Origin: Terriglobia bacterium | Lineage (GTDB): Bacteria; Acidobacteriota; Terriglobia; Terriglobales; Acidobacteriaceae | DNA: 64,000 bases | Assembly: GCA_020073215.1 (NCBI GenBank) | Contig: JAIQFO010000005.1 | Location: 62,001-126,000, forward strand | Direction: 5' to 3' | Shown: one piece after another, positions 26,543 through 34,616 of the stretch | How the letters are laid out: each line of letters begins with the position of its first letter | Numbering within the stretch: position 1 is the stretch's first letter | Position numbers and translations under genes: made by a program | The notes under the pieces: generated by a model | Told to the model about the DNA's origin: nothing | Databases searched by the model: none | What the model saw: the letters and a program-made list of their open reading frames with translations, nothing else

Positions 26543-27082
26543 ATGAAGCCGACCCCAGTCCTCATCAAGAAATACGGGAATCGCAGGTTGTACGATTCTT
26601 CCCACAGCCAATACGTGAATCTCGACGATATTGCGGGATTGATTCGGGAGGGCAAAGACGTCCAGGTCGTCGACGCGAAGACGGGAAAGGACCTGACCCG
26701 CGTCACCCTGACGCAAATCATCACGGAGGATGCAAAGGAGAAGCCCACAGGCCTGCCGCTCGAACTGCTGCGCCAACTGATCGTGGCGTCCGACGAGGTG
26801 CGGCAAGAGTTCGTCATGTGGTATTTGAAATCCGCCTTTGACACCTATGAGAAGGTGCAGGATGCAGTGCAGAACCGGCTCGGCGAGGTCCAGTCCGCCA
26901 TTCTGTCGCCGGTGGACATGATGCAGAAGATCCTGGGCGCGCCGGCGGCATCCCAGCCGCGAGCCCAGTCCGAACCGGAACTCGACACACTGCGCAAGCG
27001 GGTAGCGGAACTCGAGGCCCGGCTGGAAAAGCCCGCGCGAGGAAAACGAGCCTGGCGTCGAAAGCAAAAGGGCAGGTTATAA
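26543..27082 (+). CDS. phaR: PhaR, polyhydroxyalkanoate synthesis repressor
   Basis: DNA- and granule-binding regulator of phasin expression. The N-terminal PHB/PHA accumulation regulator domain is clear (PVLIKKYGNRRLYDSSHSQY, IREGKDVQVVDAKTGKDLTRVTLTQII), followed by the second accessory domain (LLRQLIVASDEVRQEFVMWYLKSAFDTYEKV). The C-terminus is coiled-coil-like (TLRKRVAELEARLE) and basic. ATG 26543 starts the conserved domain; the frame is open further upstream without conservation. No phaC synthase is present in the window, so the granule it senses may be neutral lipid rather than PHA. Confidence 0.9.
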   Translation: MKPTPVLIKKYGNRRLYDSSHSQYVNLDDIAGLIREGKDVQVVDAKTGKDLTRVTLTQIITEDAKEKPTGLPLELLRQLIVASDEVRQEFVMWYLKSAFDTYEKVQDAVQNRLGEVQSAILSPVDMMQKILGAPAASQPRAQSEPELDTLRKRVAELEARLEKPARGKRAWRRKQKGRL

Positions 27083-27113
27083 TTCGCAGTTCGAAGCTTT
27101 TGCCGCTAACGCG

Positions 27114-27956
27114 ATGTGCCCGAAAATGCCGGACAAACGCAGGATGAGATTGCAGCGCAAACAGAAAAGGGTTGCGGGTCCATCGAAGGCGGGGAGTCGG
27201 AAGCAAATTCACAGGCCCGATTTGGCAGCCGACATCTCACCCTGGACGGAAGCGCTGTTTGCGGCTGAGGTTCTCCTGCTGCACGCAACTCCCGTCTATT
27301 ACGGCTTCGGCGTACCCCGCGGGGATGACTCCGCGGTGATCATTATTCCCGGTTTTCTCGGTACCGACCTTTATTTAATGGAGCTCCACGGCTGGCTGGA
27401 GCGCATCGGATACCGGCCCTATTTTTCCGGCATCGGTATTAACGCCGAGTGCCCGAATCTTCTGGTGCAACGCAAGCTGAACCAGACGATCGAAAGAGCA
27501 CTGATGGAGACCGAGCGAAGAATTCACTTGATCGGTCACAGCCTGGGAGGGGTGATCGCACGCTCGGTGGCGGGCCAGAGGCCAGACGATGTCGCTTCGG
27601 TCATCACGCTGGCGGCGCCCTTTCGCTCCATTTCTACCAGCCGGACTGTGCTCCATGCTACCGAAGCCATTCGCCAGCGAATCCTGCGGGAGCATCGCGG
27701 GGGAGTGCTACCCGACTGCTACACCGGGCGCTGCACCTGCGATTTTGTCCATTCGTTGAAGCGCGACGTGTCGGACTCGATGCTGGAGACCGCGATTTAC
27801 ACGCGCGATGACGGCATCGTGGATTGGCGCCATTGCATGACCCGGAAGCCTGGGAGCGATTTTGAAGTGCCGGGCACTCACATCGGGATGGCGTTTAATC
27901 CTTCGGCGTACTCGATCGTCGCCGAGCGCCTGGCGAAGGCGCAATCTGCGGAATGA
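27114..27956 (+). CDS. Alpha/beta hydrolase, lipase/PGAP1-like
   Basis: 280-residue hydrolase with the nucleophile elbow GHSLGG (IHLIGHSLGGVIARSVAG), a preceding IIIPGFLGTDLYL oxyanion-loop strand, and likely acid/base residues in TRDDGIVDWRHC and GTHIGMAF. It resembles extracellular-lipase and PGAP1-type esterases; no signal peptide, so probably cytoplasmic. It follows phaR by 31 bp and may be co-transcribed, acting on stored lipid or PHA. ATGs at 27114, 27126 and 27144 are all possible starts. Confidence 0.85.
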   Translation: MCPKMPDKRRMRLQRKQKRVAGPSKAGSRKQIHRPDLAADISPWTEALFAAEVLLLHATPVYYGFGVPRGDDSAVIIIPGFLGTDLYLMELHGWLERIGYRPYFSGIGINAECPNLLVQRKLNQTIERALMETERRIHLIGHSLGGVIARSVAGQRPDDVASVITLAAPFRSISTSRTVLHATEAIRQRILREHRGGVLPDCYTGRCTCDFVHSLKRDVSDSMLETAIYTRDDGIVDWRHCMTRKPGSDFEVPGTHIGMAFNPSAYSIVAERLAKAQSAE

Positions 27957-28445
27957 ATTTGCCTCTTGGAGACCGCCGGTCTGCTTCAGCAGCCGACCAT
28001 CCAGCGCGGCTCCGGTATTTGTTTCTAAGGCTTCGACCGGCCCGCTGCGCCGGTCCAAGCGGAGTACCCTTCTCGCCACGCTGTTATACGCGACTGCCAA
28101 GCGCACAACCGGTCTTCAGATAGGGCAAATGGTAAAGACCCGGCCCAGCGCCATCGATCGTCGCCTCCAATCGGATTCCATTCTTCGCGGAGCAATGAGA
28201 ATTCCACCGGAATTCTTCGGGAGTTCTTTCGACCTCCTGCAGATTCCGGAATTCGTGTTTCTTTCTCGAGCACAGGCCGATCTTCTTCGTTCAGATTTGT
28301 GGTGAAGTGATTCGCAGGGCTGCCAGGCAGGGTTTAGCCAGGATCACGCACGGGTGTATACAGCGTCACAGACTAGCCGGCGGGAGATCCGTATATTGAG
28401 TGCCGCCATTTGAGGACAGTGCTATTGCTGTGTGGAGGTATCGAT
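27957..28445. other. Intergenic region, no gene recognised
   Basis: 489 bp. No reading frame has a plausible start, RBS and recognisable product. No tRNA-like fragment, hairpin with a U-tract or clear promoter was found, although the promoter of the small protein at 28446 must lie at its right end. Confidence 0.5.
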
Positions 28446-28631
28446 ATGATTCCTGACAAGTGGCCCTGGAGTTGGGAAGAGGAAGTTCAGTGGCAGGAGG
28501 AAATGCGTCAAGAGGAATTTGGGTGGATGGAGGAACTGATCGATCGCATGATCAACGATGGCCTCGCGTGTTCTTCGTATGACCCCCTACAACCACGGGA
28601 GGATTCCGACGAGAAGACGGTTGTGGGCTGA
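28446..28631 (+). CDS. Small Trp/Glu-rich protein, 61 aa, unknown
   Basis: Not recognised. MIPDKWPWSWEEEVQWQEEM, then a second acidic/aromatic helix (EEFGWMEELIDRMINDGL) and a polar tail. Very rich in Trp, Glu and Met; strongly acidic. An excellent SD (GGAGGT, 8 nt before ATG) supports translation. Single gene at the edge of the accessory region. It could be a small inhibitor or adaptor; nothing in the sequence decides. Confidence 0.6.
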   Translation: MIPDKWPWSWEEEVQWQEEMRQEEFGWMEELIDRMINDGLACSSYDPLQPREDSDEKTVVG

Positions 28632-28851
28632 AGGGCGATCATTCAGTTCAGGCGATAGAGTCTTGACCGCTGCGGTCGCCTTGCTCCACGCATCGTTGGG
28701 TTCGGTGCGACTGACAGCTAAATCCACCGCCCGTCGCCTTTTAGGCGCTGGTAGTAGTAGCCGTTTGTGTCTTGTTCTTCGACCCCTTTTGACGAGGTCA
28801 GAGGGAACGTAGGCGAGACCTGTTGTCGAAAACGGCGAGGCATTATGGGGT

Positions 28852-29256
28852 TTGCTTCCCGTCCGGCTGGCGAACCTTGAGCTACTTGGCTTTCACTACC
28901 GGGCCATCGTTGCTATCGGCAACTCCATCAAGCACGGGGACTGCTGGGTCTATCCTTCCACCAACAAAGAGGGCTACGGCATCACTTCCGTAGGTGGCAA
29001 GAGCACCTCTGCGTCACGCTTGGTGCTGTGCTGCGCTACGGACAAGCCGCTCGACTACAAGGTCGGGAAAGACTTCATGGATGCTTGCCACAGAACTCCC
29101 CTGTGTCGTTTCAGGGCTTGCCTGAATCCCGAACATCTCTACTGGGACACGAAGCGTAATAACTCCCGAAGGCGGGAACTTGAGCGGGCAGCAGCCGAGG
29201 TAGCGAAGGTTATCTCCTCTGACTTGTTTGCAGAGGTCGAACACGCTTCACTATAA
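28852..29256 (+). CDS. HNH-like (zinc-binding homing-endonuclease type) protein
   Basis: 134 residues from a TTG start; the frame opens at 28813 without an ATG or GTG in front, so the start is uncertain. The C-terminal block CHRTPLCRFRACLNPEHLYWDTKRNN is typical of His-Me/HNH nucleases of phages and introns, where Cys/His ligands hold zinc and Asn-Pro-x-His-Leu is the hallmark. The N-terminal half (DCWVYPSTNKEGYG, LVLCCATDKPLD) fits the same family. A stand-alone selfish or phage-derived nuclease is likely. Confidence 0.65.
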   Translation: MLPVRLANLELLGFHYRAIVAIGNSIKHGDCWVYPSTNKEGYGITSVGGKSTSASRLVLCCATDKPLDYKVGKDFMDACHRTPLCRFRACLNPEHLYWDTKRNNSRRRELERAAAEVAKVISSDLFAEVEHASL

Positions 29257-29528
29257 CGTATCCCGTAAGACATGCTAACCCTAACCATTGCCACAGATTA
29301 CGCGTCTATGAAAAGTAGTATTCAGAGGTAGTTAATGCACACGCAACTGCCTCTGCTTTACCACTGCATAAGCAATGGGGCGAGTGACCTTCGCTCTCCC
29401 TGTTCCCCTCAAGGCCGTAGCATCTCACGCCCGAAATCTGGTGTAGACACTGAAACCCGCGATTCGTCGGTACACTGTACACCCCTTACGTTTTGCAATA
29501 CGGGGGTTGTGAGTGTAATCGCGATTTT

Positions 29529-30188
29529 TCACCAATCATGCATTATCAGTCGTACACCCGGAAATCCCGTTCCAAAAGAATCCTTGATTGGAGTCCCGCC
29601 CCCAACTGGAGTTGCAGTGACAAAATAACCACCCGACGAGACGCTCCAAAACTCGAAGTAGCCATCGCTTTCCGTTCGCGTCTCTGCGGTGACTTGTGAG
29701 GGATGCTGTTGGTTACGCAATGTCACCCTTGCACTTGATAAGGGTTCTTCATCTTTCCTTGTGACCACACCGTACACATAGGGGAGCGATTCCCCCTTCA
29801 ACTGAGCACGCAGTACGTGTATATCACCAGTTGCCAGTTTGATCCCAGCGCCTTGGTTGCATGGGCCGACAGTGAGTTCATCCTTCTGCTTGTAGGCCAC
29901 TACGAGATACTTCTCGCCAACTCTGAACGCAAAGGAATCGGAAATAATGGGGTCATAGTGCTTAACAATAATCGAATCACCAGTGGTCCCCCAGAAGCTT
30001 TCGTCAATGTGAAAAAGGATGTGTCCGGCGGAATCCGTCTTTGAGACCGCCGTGCCGACGAAAACTGCGTCCGCATTCTGGTAGCGGTTGTGGGCACTTA
30101 GTAGCATGCAGCTATTTGCAAAGACCTCGCTACATGCGGCAACTGAAATCACGTTAAGAACCAGCACTTTGAGAAGCTTTGAGCGCAT
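29529..30188 (-). CDS. Secreted TIMP-like/carboxypeptidase-regulatory-domain protein
   Basis: 219 residues. Signal peptide at 1 to about 25 (MRSKLLKVLVLNVISVAACS, then cleavage near FANS-C). The mature start C-x-x-L, the ADAVFVGTAVS strand, GEKYLVVAYK and GPCNQGAG resemble the tissue-inhibitor-of-metalloprotease/netrin fold. From about 145 the chain (VYGVVTRKDEEPLSSARVTL to ESDGYFEFWSVSSGGYFVTATP) is a carboxypeptidase-D regulatory beta-sandwich. Exported and probably extracytoplasmic. It lies between the two arms of a 19-bp inverted repeat. No operon partner. Confidence 0.75.
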   Translation of the reverse strand: MRSKLLKVLVLNVISVAACSEVFANSCMLLSAHNRYQNADAVFVGTAVSKTDSAGHILFHIDESFWGTTGDSIIVKHYDPIISDSFAFRVGEKYLVVAYKQKDELTVGPCNQGAGIKLATGDIHVLRAQLKGESLPYVYGVVTRKDEEPLSSARVTLRNQQHPSQVTAETRTESDGYFEFWSVSSGGYFVTATPVGGGTPIKDSFGTGFPGVRLIMHDW

Positions 30189-30257
30189 GTGGCATTACCT
30201 CCTGCCCACCCGGTACTCGTCAAGTATGCTCCCCAACTGTTGTAACCAGGCGTGGCT

Positions 30258-30394
30258 GTTGAAAAACTCCTTCTCGCGAAATTCGCGAAAATAAAATTGC
30301 GTTAGGATGCGCTGTAAGCGATCTTCTCGGGTCGGGTAGACATTTTCTATCCCCAAAATTCTGGCTGTTTGGGATGAAAAGGGAGTTTTTCAAC
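30258..30394. mobile_element. MITE-like element, 137 bp with 13-bp terminal inverted repeats
   Basis: GTTGAAAAACTCC at 30258-30270 is inverted as GGAGTTTTTCAAC at 30382-30394. The interior is non-coding and contains a smaller palindrome (TTCGCGAAATTCGCGAA). The size, terminal repeats and lack of an ORF fit a non-autonomous transposable element or a transposon remnant. Confidence 0.55.
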
Positions 30395-30477
30395 ACCCAC
30401 AGGCGATTACACTCACAACCCACTATACCCCCCCCGACTCGTTTTGCAGTGGGAGCAAACCATCGCTCCCCGATCTT

Positions 30478-30696
30478 TTGACCAGCACAATCGAATCACC
30501 ATGGCTGACGAGCCGAGAGGCGGCCAGCTATCTACGTGTAGACCATCGCACGTTGCTCGCATGGGCGAGACAGGGAACAGTCAAGGGTCACGTCCTATCC
30601 GGCACCAGACGCCATGTTTGGCGATTCCTTCGCAGCGACCTAGATGCTAAACTCGTTCCGCCTACCGTTGCTCTCTCGAAACGGAGGATTCAGTGA
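30478..30696 (+). CDS. Excisionase-type helix-turn-helix protein
   Basis: 72 residues from TTG. It contains a MerR/Xis-like winged HTH: WLTSREAASYLRVDHRTLLAWARQGTVKGHVLSGTRRHVWRF. Such proteins act as recombination directionality factors or small repressors. It overlaps the following integrase gene by 4 bp, the usual arrangement of an xis-int pair. Confidence 0.78.
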   Translation: MTSTIESPWLTSREAASYLRVDHRTLLAWARQGTVKGHVLSGTRRHVWRFLRSDLDAKLVPPTVALSKRRIQ

Positions 30697-31796
30697 GAGC
30701 ACGAAATGGAAGCATAGCTTTAGACCCAAGAATCAAAACGTGGCATTTTTTCTACTGGGAACAGGGCAAACGGCGCAGCAAGCGCATCGGCACCTTGAGC
30801 CAGTTCCCGACGAAGGCGTCAGCATGGCGGGCAGCAAAGCCATTGCGTGATGCAGTCGAAACCGAAACGCAAGTCAGCCGCAGCACAGCACCAAACGTCA
30901 GCACGCTAGTTGAGCAGTATCGGGAAGAGAAGATGCCCAAGCGAAAGATGACGCGGCAAGGCTACAACACATGGCTGAATCACTACATCCTTCCGACGTG
31001 GGGTGACTGTACTCTTCAAGAGTTACAGGCGCGTCCCGTTGACATGTGGCTGCAATCTCTTGTACTGGCACCCAAGAGCAAGGTGCATATTCGTGGCCTT
31101 GTCCGTGTTCTGTGGGACTTCGCAATGTGGCGCGGTGACGTGCCATTGCAACGGAATCCGATGGAACTGGTCACGATTAAGGGAGCATCGAAACGCACGC
31201 GGCAACCGCGTAGTCTCACCGTGGAAGAGTTCCGCCAACTTGCTAGGCAACTTGAGGAACCGTTCCACACTATCGCGCTGGTTTGTGTGTGCTTTGGCCT
31301 TCGCATCTCCGAGTGTCTGGCGCTGCGCTGGTCGGATGTCGATTGGCTGAACGGTACGCTGAACGTTGAACGCGGCATCGTGCATCAGGTAGTCGATGAC
31401 GTTAAGACGCCAGAGTCAAACCGTGCGATGCACATCGACGCTGCGATGCTGGAAGGGCTGAAAGACTGGAAACGGTTGACTCAGTTCTCTGCGTCCGGTG
31501 ATTGGATGTTTGCTTCGCCGGTGCAAATTGGACGCCTGCCCATCTCCTATGCAGGGGTGTGGTCTGCGCTCAAGAATGCAGCGGTCAAGGCTGGCATCGG
31601 TCACCTAAGTTCCCACACGTTCCGCCACACCCACAGGTCATGGTTGGATGCGGTCGGTACTCGAATCGGCGTTCAGCAAAAGCTAATGCGGCACAGCGAC
31701 ATTCGCACAACGATGAACGTTTACGGGACTGCGGACGCGGCTGACATGGCTGTAGCGAGTGGGAAGGTTGCGGGGCTGGCACTGAACGGCATGTGA
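30693..31796 (+). CDS. Tyrosine site-specific integrase (first)
   Basis: 367 residues from GTG. Core-binding SAM-like domain about 65-150; catalytic domain with box I Arg in LRISECLALRWSDVD near 202, HTFRHTHRSW near 308-317 and the nucleophile Tyr in TTMNVYGT near 344. It appears intact. Its stop is 35 bp from a 21-bp copy of the tRNA-Ser 3' end, so its element probably used the same tRNA. It lies just outside the island bounded by 31831 and 57124, suggesting a tandem or older integration. Confidence 0.93.
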   Translation: MRARNGSIALDPRIKTWHFFYWEQGKRRSKRIGTLSQFPTKASAWRAAKPLRDAVETETQVSRSTAPNVSTLVEQYREEKMPKRKMTRQGYNTWLNHYILPTWGDCTLQELQARPVDMWLQSLVLAPKSKVHIRGLVRVLWDFAMWRGDVPLQRNPMELVTIKGASKRTRQPRSLTVEEFRQLARQLEEPFHTIALVCVCFGLRISECLALRWSDVDWLNGTLNVERGIVHQVVDDVKTPESNRAMHIDAAMLEGLKDWKRLTQFSASGDWMFASPVQIGRLPISYAGVWSALKNAAVKAGIGHLSSHTFRHTHRSWLDAVGTRIGVQQKLMRHSDIRTTMNVYGTADAADMAVASGKVAGLALNGM

Positions 31797-31830
31797 AACG
31801 GCATGTGCGGGCTGTAAGTGCTTGAAACAG

Positions 31831-31851
31831 TGGCGGAGAGGGAGGGATTCG
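31831..31851. repeat. Attachment site, left end of the 25-kb island
   Basis: 21 bp identical to 57104-57124, the 3' end of tRNA-Ser(GCU) including its CCA (begins TGGCGGAGAGGGAGGGATTC). The flanks of the two copies differ on both sides, as expected for attL/attR. Confidence 0.88.
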
Positions 31852-31934
31852 CTCCCGCCGTGCCTATTGATAACACGCAACTTGTTGAATCTCGATACCG
31901 CTCGGGACGCCCGTACCGCCTGTCCCGTAACATC

Positions 31935-31953
31935 ATGGCACAAAAACGGCACA
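31935..31953 (+). promoter_or_regulatory. Putative integrase arm-binding site, left
   Basis: ATGGCACAAAAACGGCACA, 83 bp inside the left att core. One mismatch from the sequence at 57037-57055, inside the right att core and in the same orientation. A related inverted sequence (TTTGTGCCGTTTCC) follows near 32020. Placement at both island ends fits accessory sites for the island integrase. Confidence 0.6.
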
Positions 31954-32084
31954 ATCGCACAGGGGCTGCATCGTGAGGGTCACTAGAATCGTCCACATCC
32001 CAGAGGCATTTGCTATCCTTTGTGCCGTTTCCGGCGCGTGACCCTCTGTGCCATTGTCTCCCCCTCCCCAAGAGGAGGGACCGG

Positions 32085-32534
32085 CTAATAAGCGACAATC
32101 TTGTCAGGAGGAGGGAGCGGCATTCTTGTGAGTCTCGTGCTGAGGTCGGGTCTCGAGTCACCCGGGTCTGCCGTAAGCATGTGAGCAATGGCGGCTAGGA
32201 CATTGCCCTTGGTGCCGTACTCGAGCGCGAGTCCGTTTATGAGACCAACCGTCCGAGGCGGGAGCTTGTAGGTCTTGCCAGTAAGGGGCGAGTTGAGAAT
32301 ATGGGACATGGATTCGTCAGACACCCCCCATCCGGGCATGTTCCACAGAAGCTCAACCGCTACCTGTATTGCTCGGGACTGCTGACCGTAAACGGGTCCA
32401 GCTTTCTCAATAAGCTTGACCGCCGCCTCAGGGAGCTTGTACCGCTTGGCGATATTCCGGCTCTCGTGGCTTTCCGACTCGCGCTTGAGCTTACTCAGCC
32501 GCCGCGCCTCTTTGGTTTTGCTCACGGTCTGCAT
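32085..32534 (-). CDS. Hypothetical protein with a duplicated ribbon-helix-like motif
   Basis: 149 residues, not assigned to a family. A basic N-terminus (TKEARRLSKLKRES) is followed by two copies of one motif: KLPEAAVKLIEKAGPVYGQQSRAIQVAVELL and KLPPRTVGLINGLALEYGTKGNVLAAIAHML. Each has the pattern Leu-Pro, Leu-Ile, Tyr-Gly, then an Ala/Leu-rich helix, reminiscent of RHH/CopG-like DNA-binding modules that match YGSRTxALxxAL. First gene inside the island's left end; may be a regulator of the mobile element. Confidence 0.6.
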   Translation of the reverse strand: MQTVSKTKEARRLSKLKRESESHESRNIAKRYKLPEAAVKLIEKAGPVYGQQSRAIQVAVELLWNMPGWGVSDESMSHILNSPLTGKTYKLPPRTVGLINGLALEYGTKGNVLAAIAHMLTADPGDSRPDLSTRLTRMPLPPPDKIVAY

Positions 32535-33252
32535 TCTACACTCGGCGGTGTCCCCGCGTTATCGGTAGAAAGGGGCTCAGAACCATCGTACGTGGAAACC
32601 GGTCAATCCAGGATGGGTGCCAGTCTTCCAAGACGTTTTGCGGCATGTAAGTCGCTGAAAATCGGTGGAAGGCTGAGCAGACCCGTACCGCAACCCGTAC
32701 CGCGCGAAATGGCCGTGTCAGATTTTCGCGGAGAACTTTTGCCCAGCGGAAACGCACGGCACGCGAAAGGCTTTTCCACGTGTGACGACACCCTACCAAC
32801 CCGCTGCAGGTACTTGCTCCTCTCGCGAGGAATGTCGCCCGCCGGCAATCAGGCGAAGGGCGCCAAACAATACTGTCGGCGTTGGGTACAGGTCGTCTTT
32901 CTTGCCGTGAGCTGAACCTTGTCCACGTTAAGCACACTGCCGCACCGCAAACCCACGAGAAGATGTGCTCTTGCGACTGTCTGACAGTCAGTCCGAAATT
33001 CCAGGAATAGTACGTGGAAGCTGCTGCGTGATTAGGCTGTCATTCTGTAGGGTTGAGTTGTGGATTGGGAATTTTGCCAGCGAGCGACCCACCTCGTCTC
33101 CGCAGCGACCGATTCCAAGCGGGGAAGAAATCGAATCCGCGTGAGAACGTAATTAATACAAAATAGAGCGCAGCACACAGCGCTGTTTTATGCTCTTTTC
33201 AATATAGCTGCTGCGCAAACGGCGCCGGCATGGGCAAAGTTTCGCATGATTG
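32535..33252. other. Intergenic region, no gene recognised
   Basis: 718 bp with only short overlapping frames on both strands, none with a recognisable product or credible RBS. It becomes AT-rich near 33150-33240. Probably island junk or decayed DNA. Confidence 0.5.
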
Positions 33253-34329
33253 CTAATCGGGATCTCTTGCCATCGCGTGCCTGTATTCACCGGCCAGATG
33301 AATACAGGTTTCCGAGCAGAATCCCGTCACGAAGTAAAAATCTGGGTCATCCCCGATGTCATTGTCCTCCAGCACATCGAGCGTCTCCGGCCAGCCCACC
33401 CCCAATCCCTCAAGGTCAGGGTCATGTTTTGTGATCTTGAGAGTTAACGCGGGACTCTCCCCGCAATGTGAACACATTTCCTTCGCGGACTGAGTCTCAT
33501 CACCCACCGGCTCGGGAGCCTTAGCATCACCACTTTTCGCTTCTGCTTGAGGCGGAACAATTTTTAAGAAATGTTTGCCTTCGGGTGTAATCACCTTCGT
33601 GCCCTGTTTCCGCAAACCGGCAATTTCGGCATCTCGGAGAAAAGTAAAAACAACCGTTTGAAATCCAGACTGACGGGCTAATTGGTCGCTGAGAAAAGTG
33701 TTAAAGAGGTCCCGGTGCGGGTCATCCGGGTTTTGTTGAAGCGGTTCATCTAGGACCACGATTCCGGGATGAAAGCCAGTCACTTCCTTCGATGATGCCG
33801 CGAGTGCTAGGCAATATGCTGCGACCAACCGAGATTGGTCACTCGCGGAACCAAGTGAGCGGAGCCGCCGCGTACCCAAGTACGGCGTGTAACGTTCATC
33901 AAGGTGTAAGGGTGCCGGGTTAGAGGCAAGTAAGGCACTGTGCCCCAGGGCCACCAAGTATTCCTGAAGATGACGCAAGAAAATCTCCAGACGCGATTGC
34001 AGGTCCGTTTGGAGTTGCCCAAGTTGCTGAGTTGCTTTAGCGTCATTGAGCCAACCGTTGACAGCGGCCTGGAGTTTATCGAGTTCCGTGCTCGCTTCTA
34101 TCACTTGGTCCAATCTTCGTTCTACCGTGGTTAATTCAACCGCCGTTTTTGCAAGCTGCTCGCGCACGCTGCCAATTGCGGCATTCACAGTAACCAGGGA
34201 ACGCTCAAAGTCTCGCAGCTCAGATTCAACCCGAACGAACTCCGCTTGGGTCGATGTGAGGCGTGCTTCAACTGCTTGCAAGTTACTACTCATCAACTCA
34301 TGGTCCCGTTTCAGCGCGTCAACAAGCAC
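33253..34329 (-). pseudogene. Truncated SMC/Rad50-like ATPase with C-terminal zinc-finger region
   Basis: The 358 residues preserved are only the C-terminal half of an AAA/ABC-type ATPase: coiled coil (about 1-130, many Glu/Leu/Arg heptads), an ABC-signature-like segment (SLGSASDQSRLVAAYCLAL), Walker B (GIVVLDEPLQQ) and a later switch strand (VVFTFLRDAEI). The Walker A half is missing and nothing upstream encodes it; a junction lies at about 34330. The C-terminus has CSHCG and later FCSETCIHLAG, a likely zinc knuckle. Probably a remnant of a defence- or repair-type ATPase broken by island rearrangement. Confidence 0.72.
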
Positions 34330-34616
34330 TAGCCTCTACAACTCCGCACTTCCCCCCACCGCTGAACCATCTCATCCTTGCCGTTCTGCTGTAACTCACC
34401 TAGGACAACTTCGCTTGCCATGTTCGGAGGTGCTAGCTCTCGGCCGCTTTGCGGCCAAGAAGGCGCTATTCCGCGGCGGATAAGCAGTCCGCCGCGCTGC
34501 GTTTTCACCCACAACTGATGCGGGTCCGGCCACTCCGGGTGCCCGTAGTGTGCCCAAACTCCGCATTCCAACAGCACTCCAACCGGTTCCACCCGTCGTC
34601 ACAAGGAGAAAATACT

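Larger units (their letters stand above)
29504..30421. repeat. 19-bp perfect inverted repeat flanking the TIMP-like gene
   Basis: GGGTTGTGAGTGTAATCGC at 29504-29522 and its exact reverse complement at 30403-30421. The pair encloses the secreted-protein gene and the small hairpin element. It resembles the ends of a mobile cassette, but no transposase lies inside. Confidence 0.7.
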
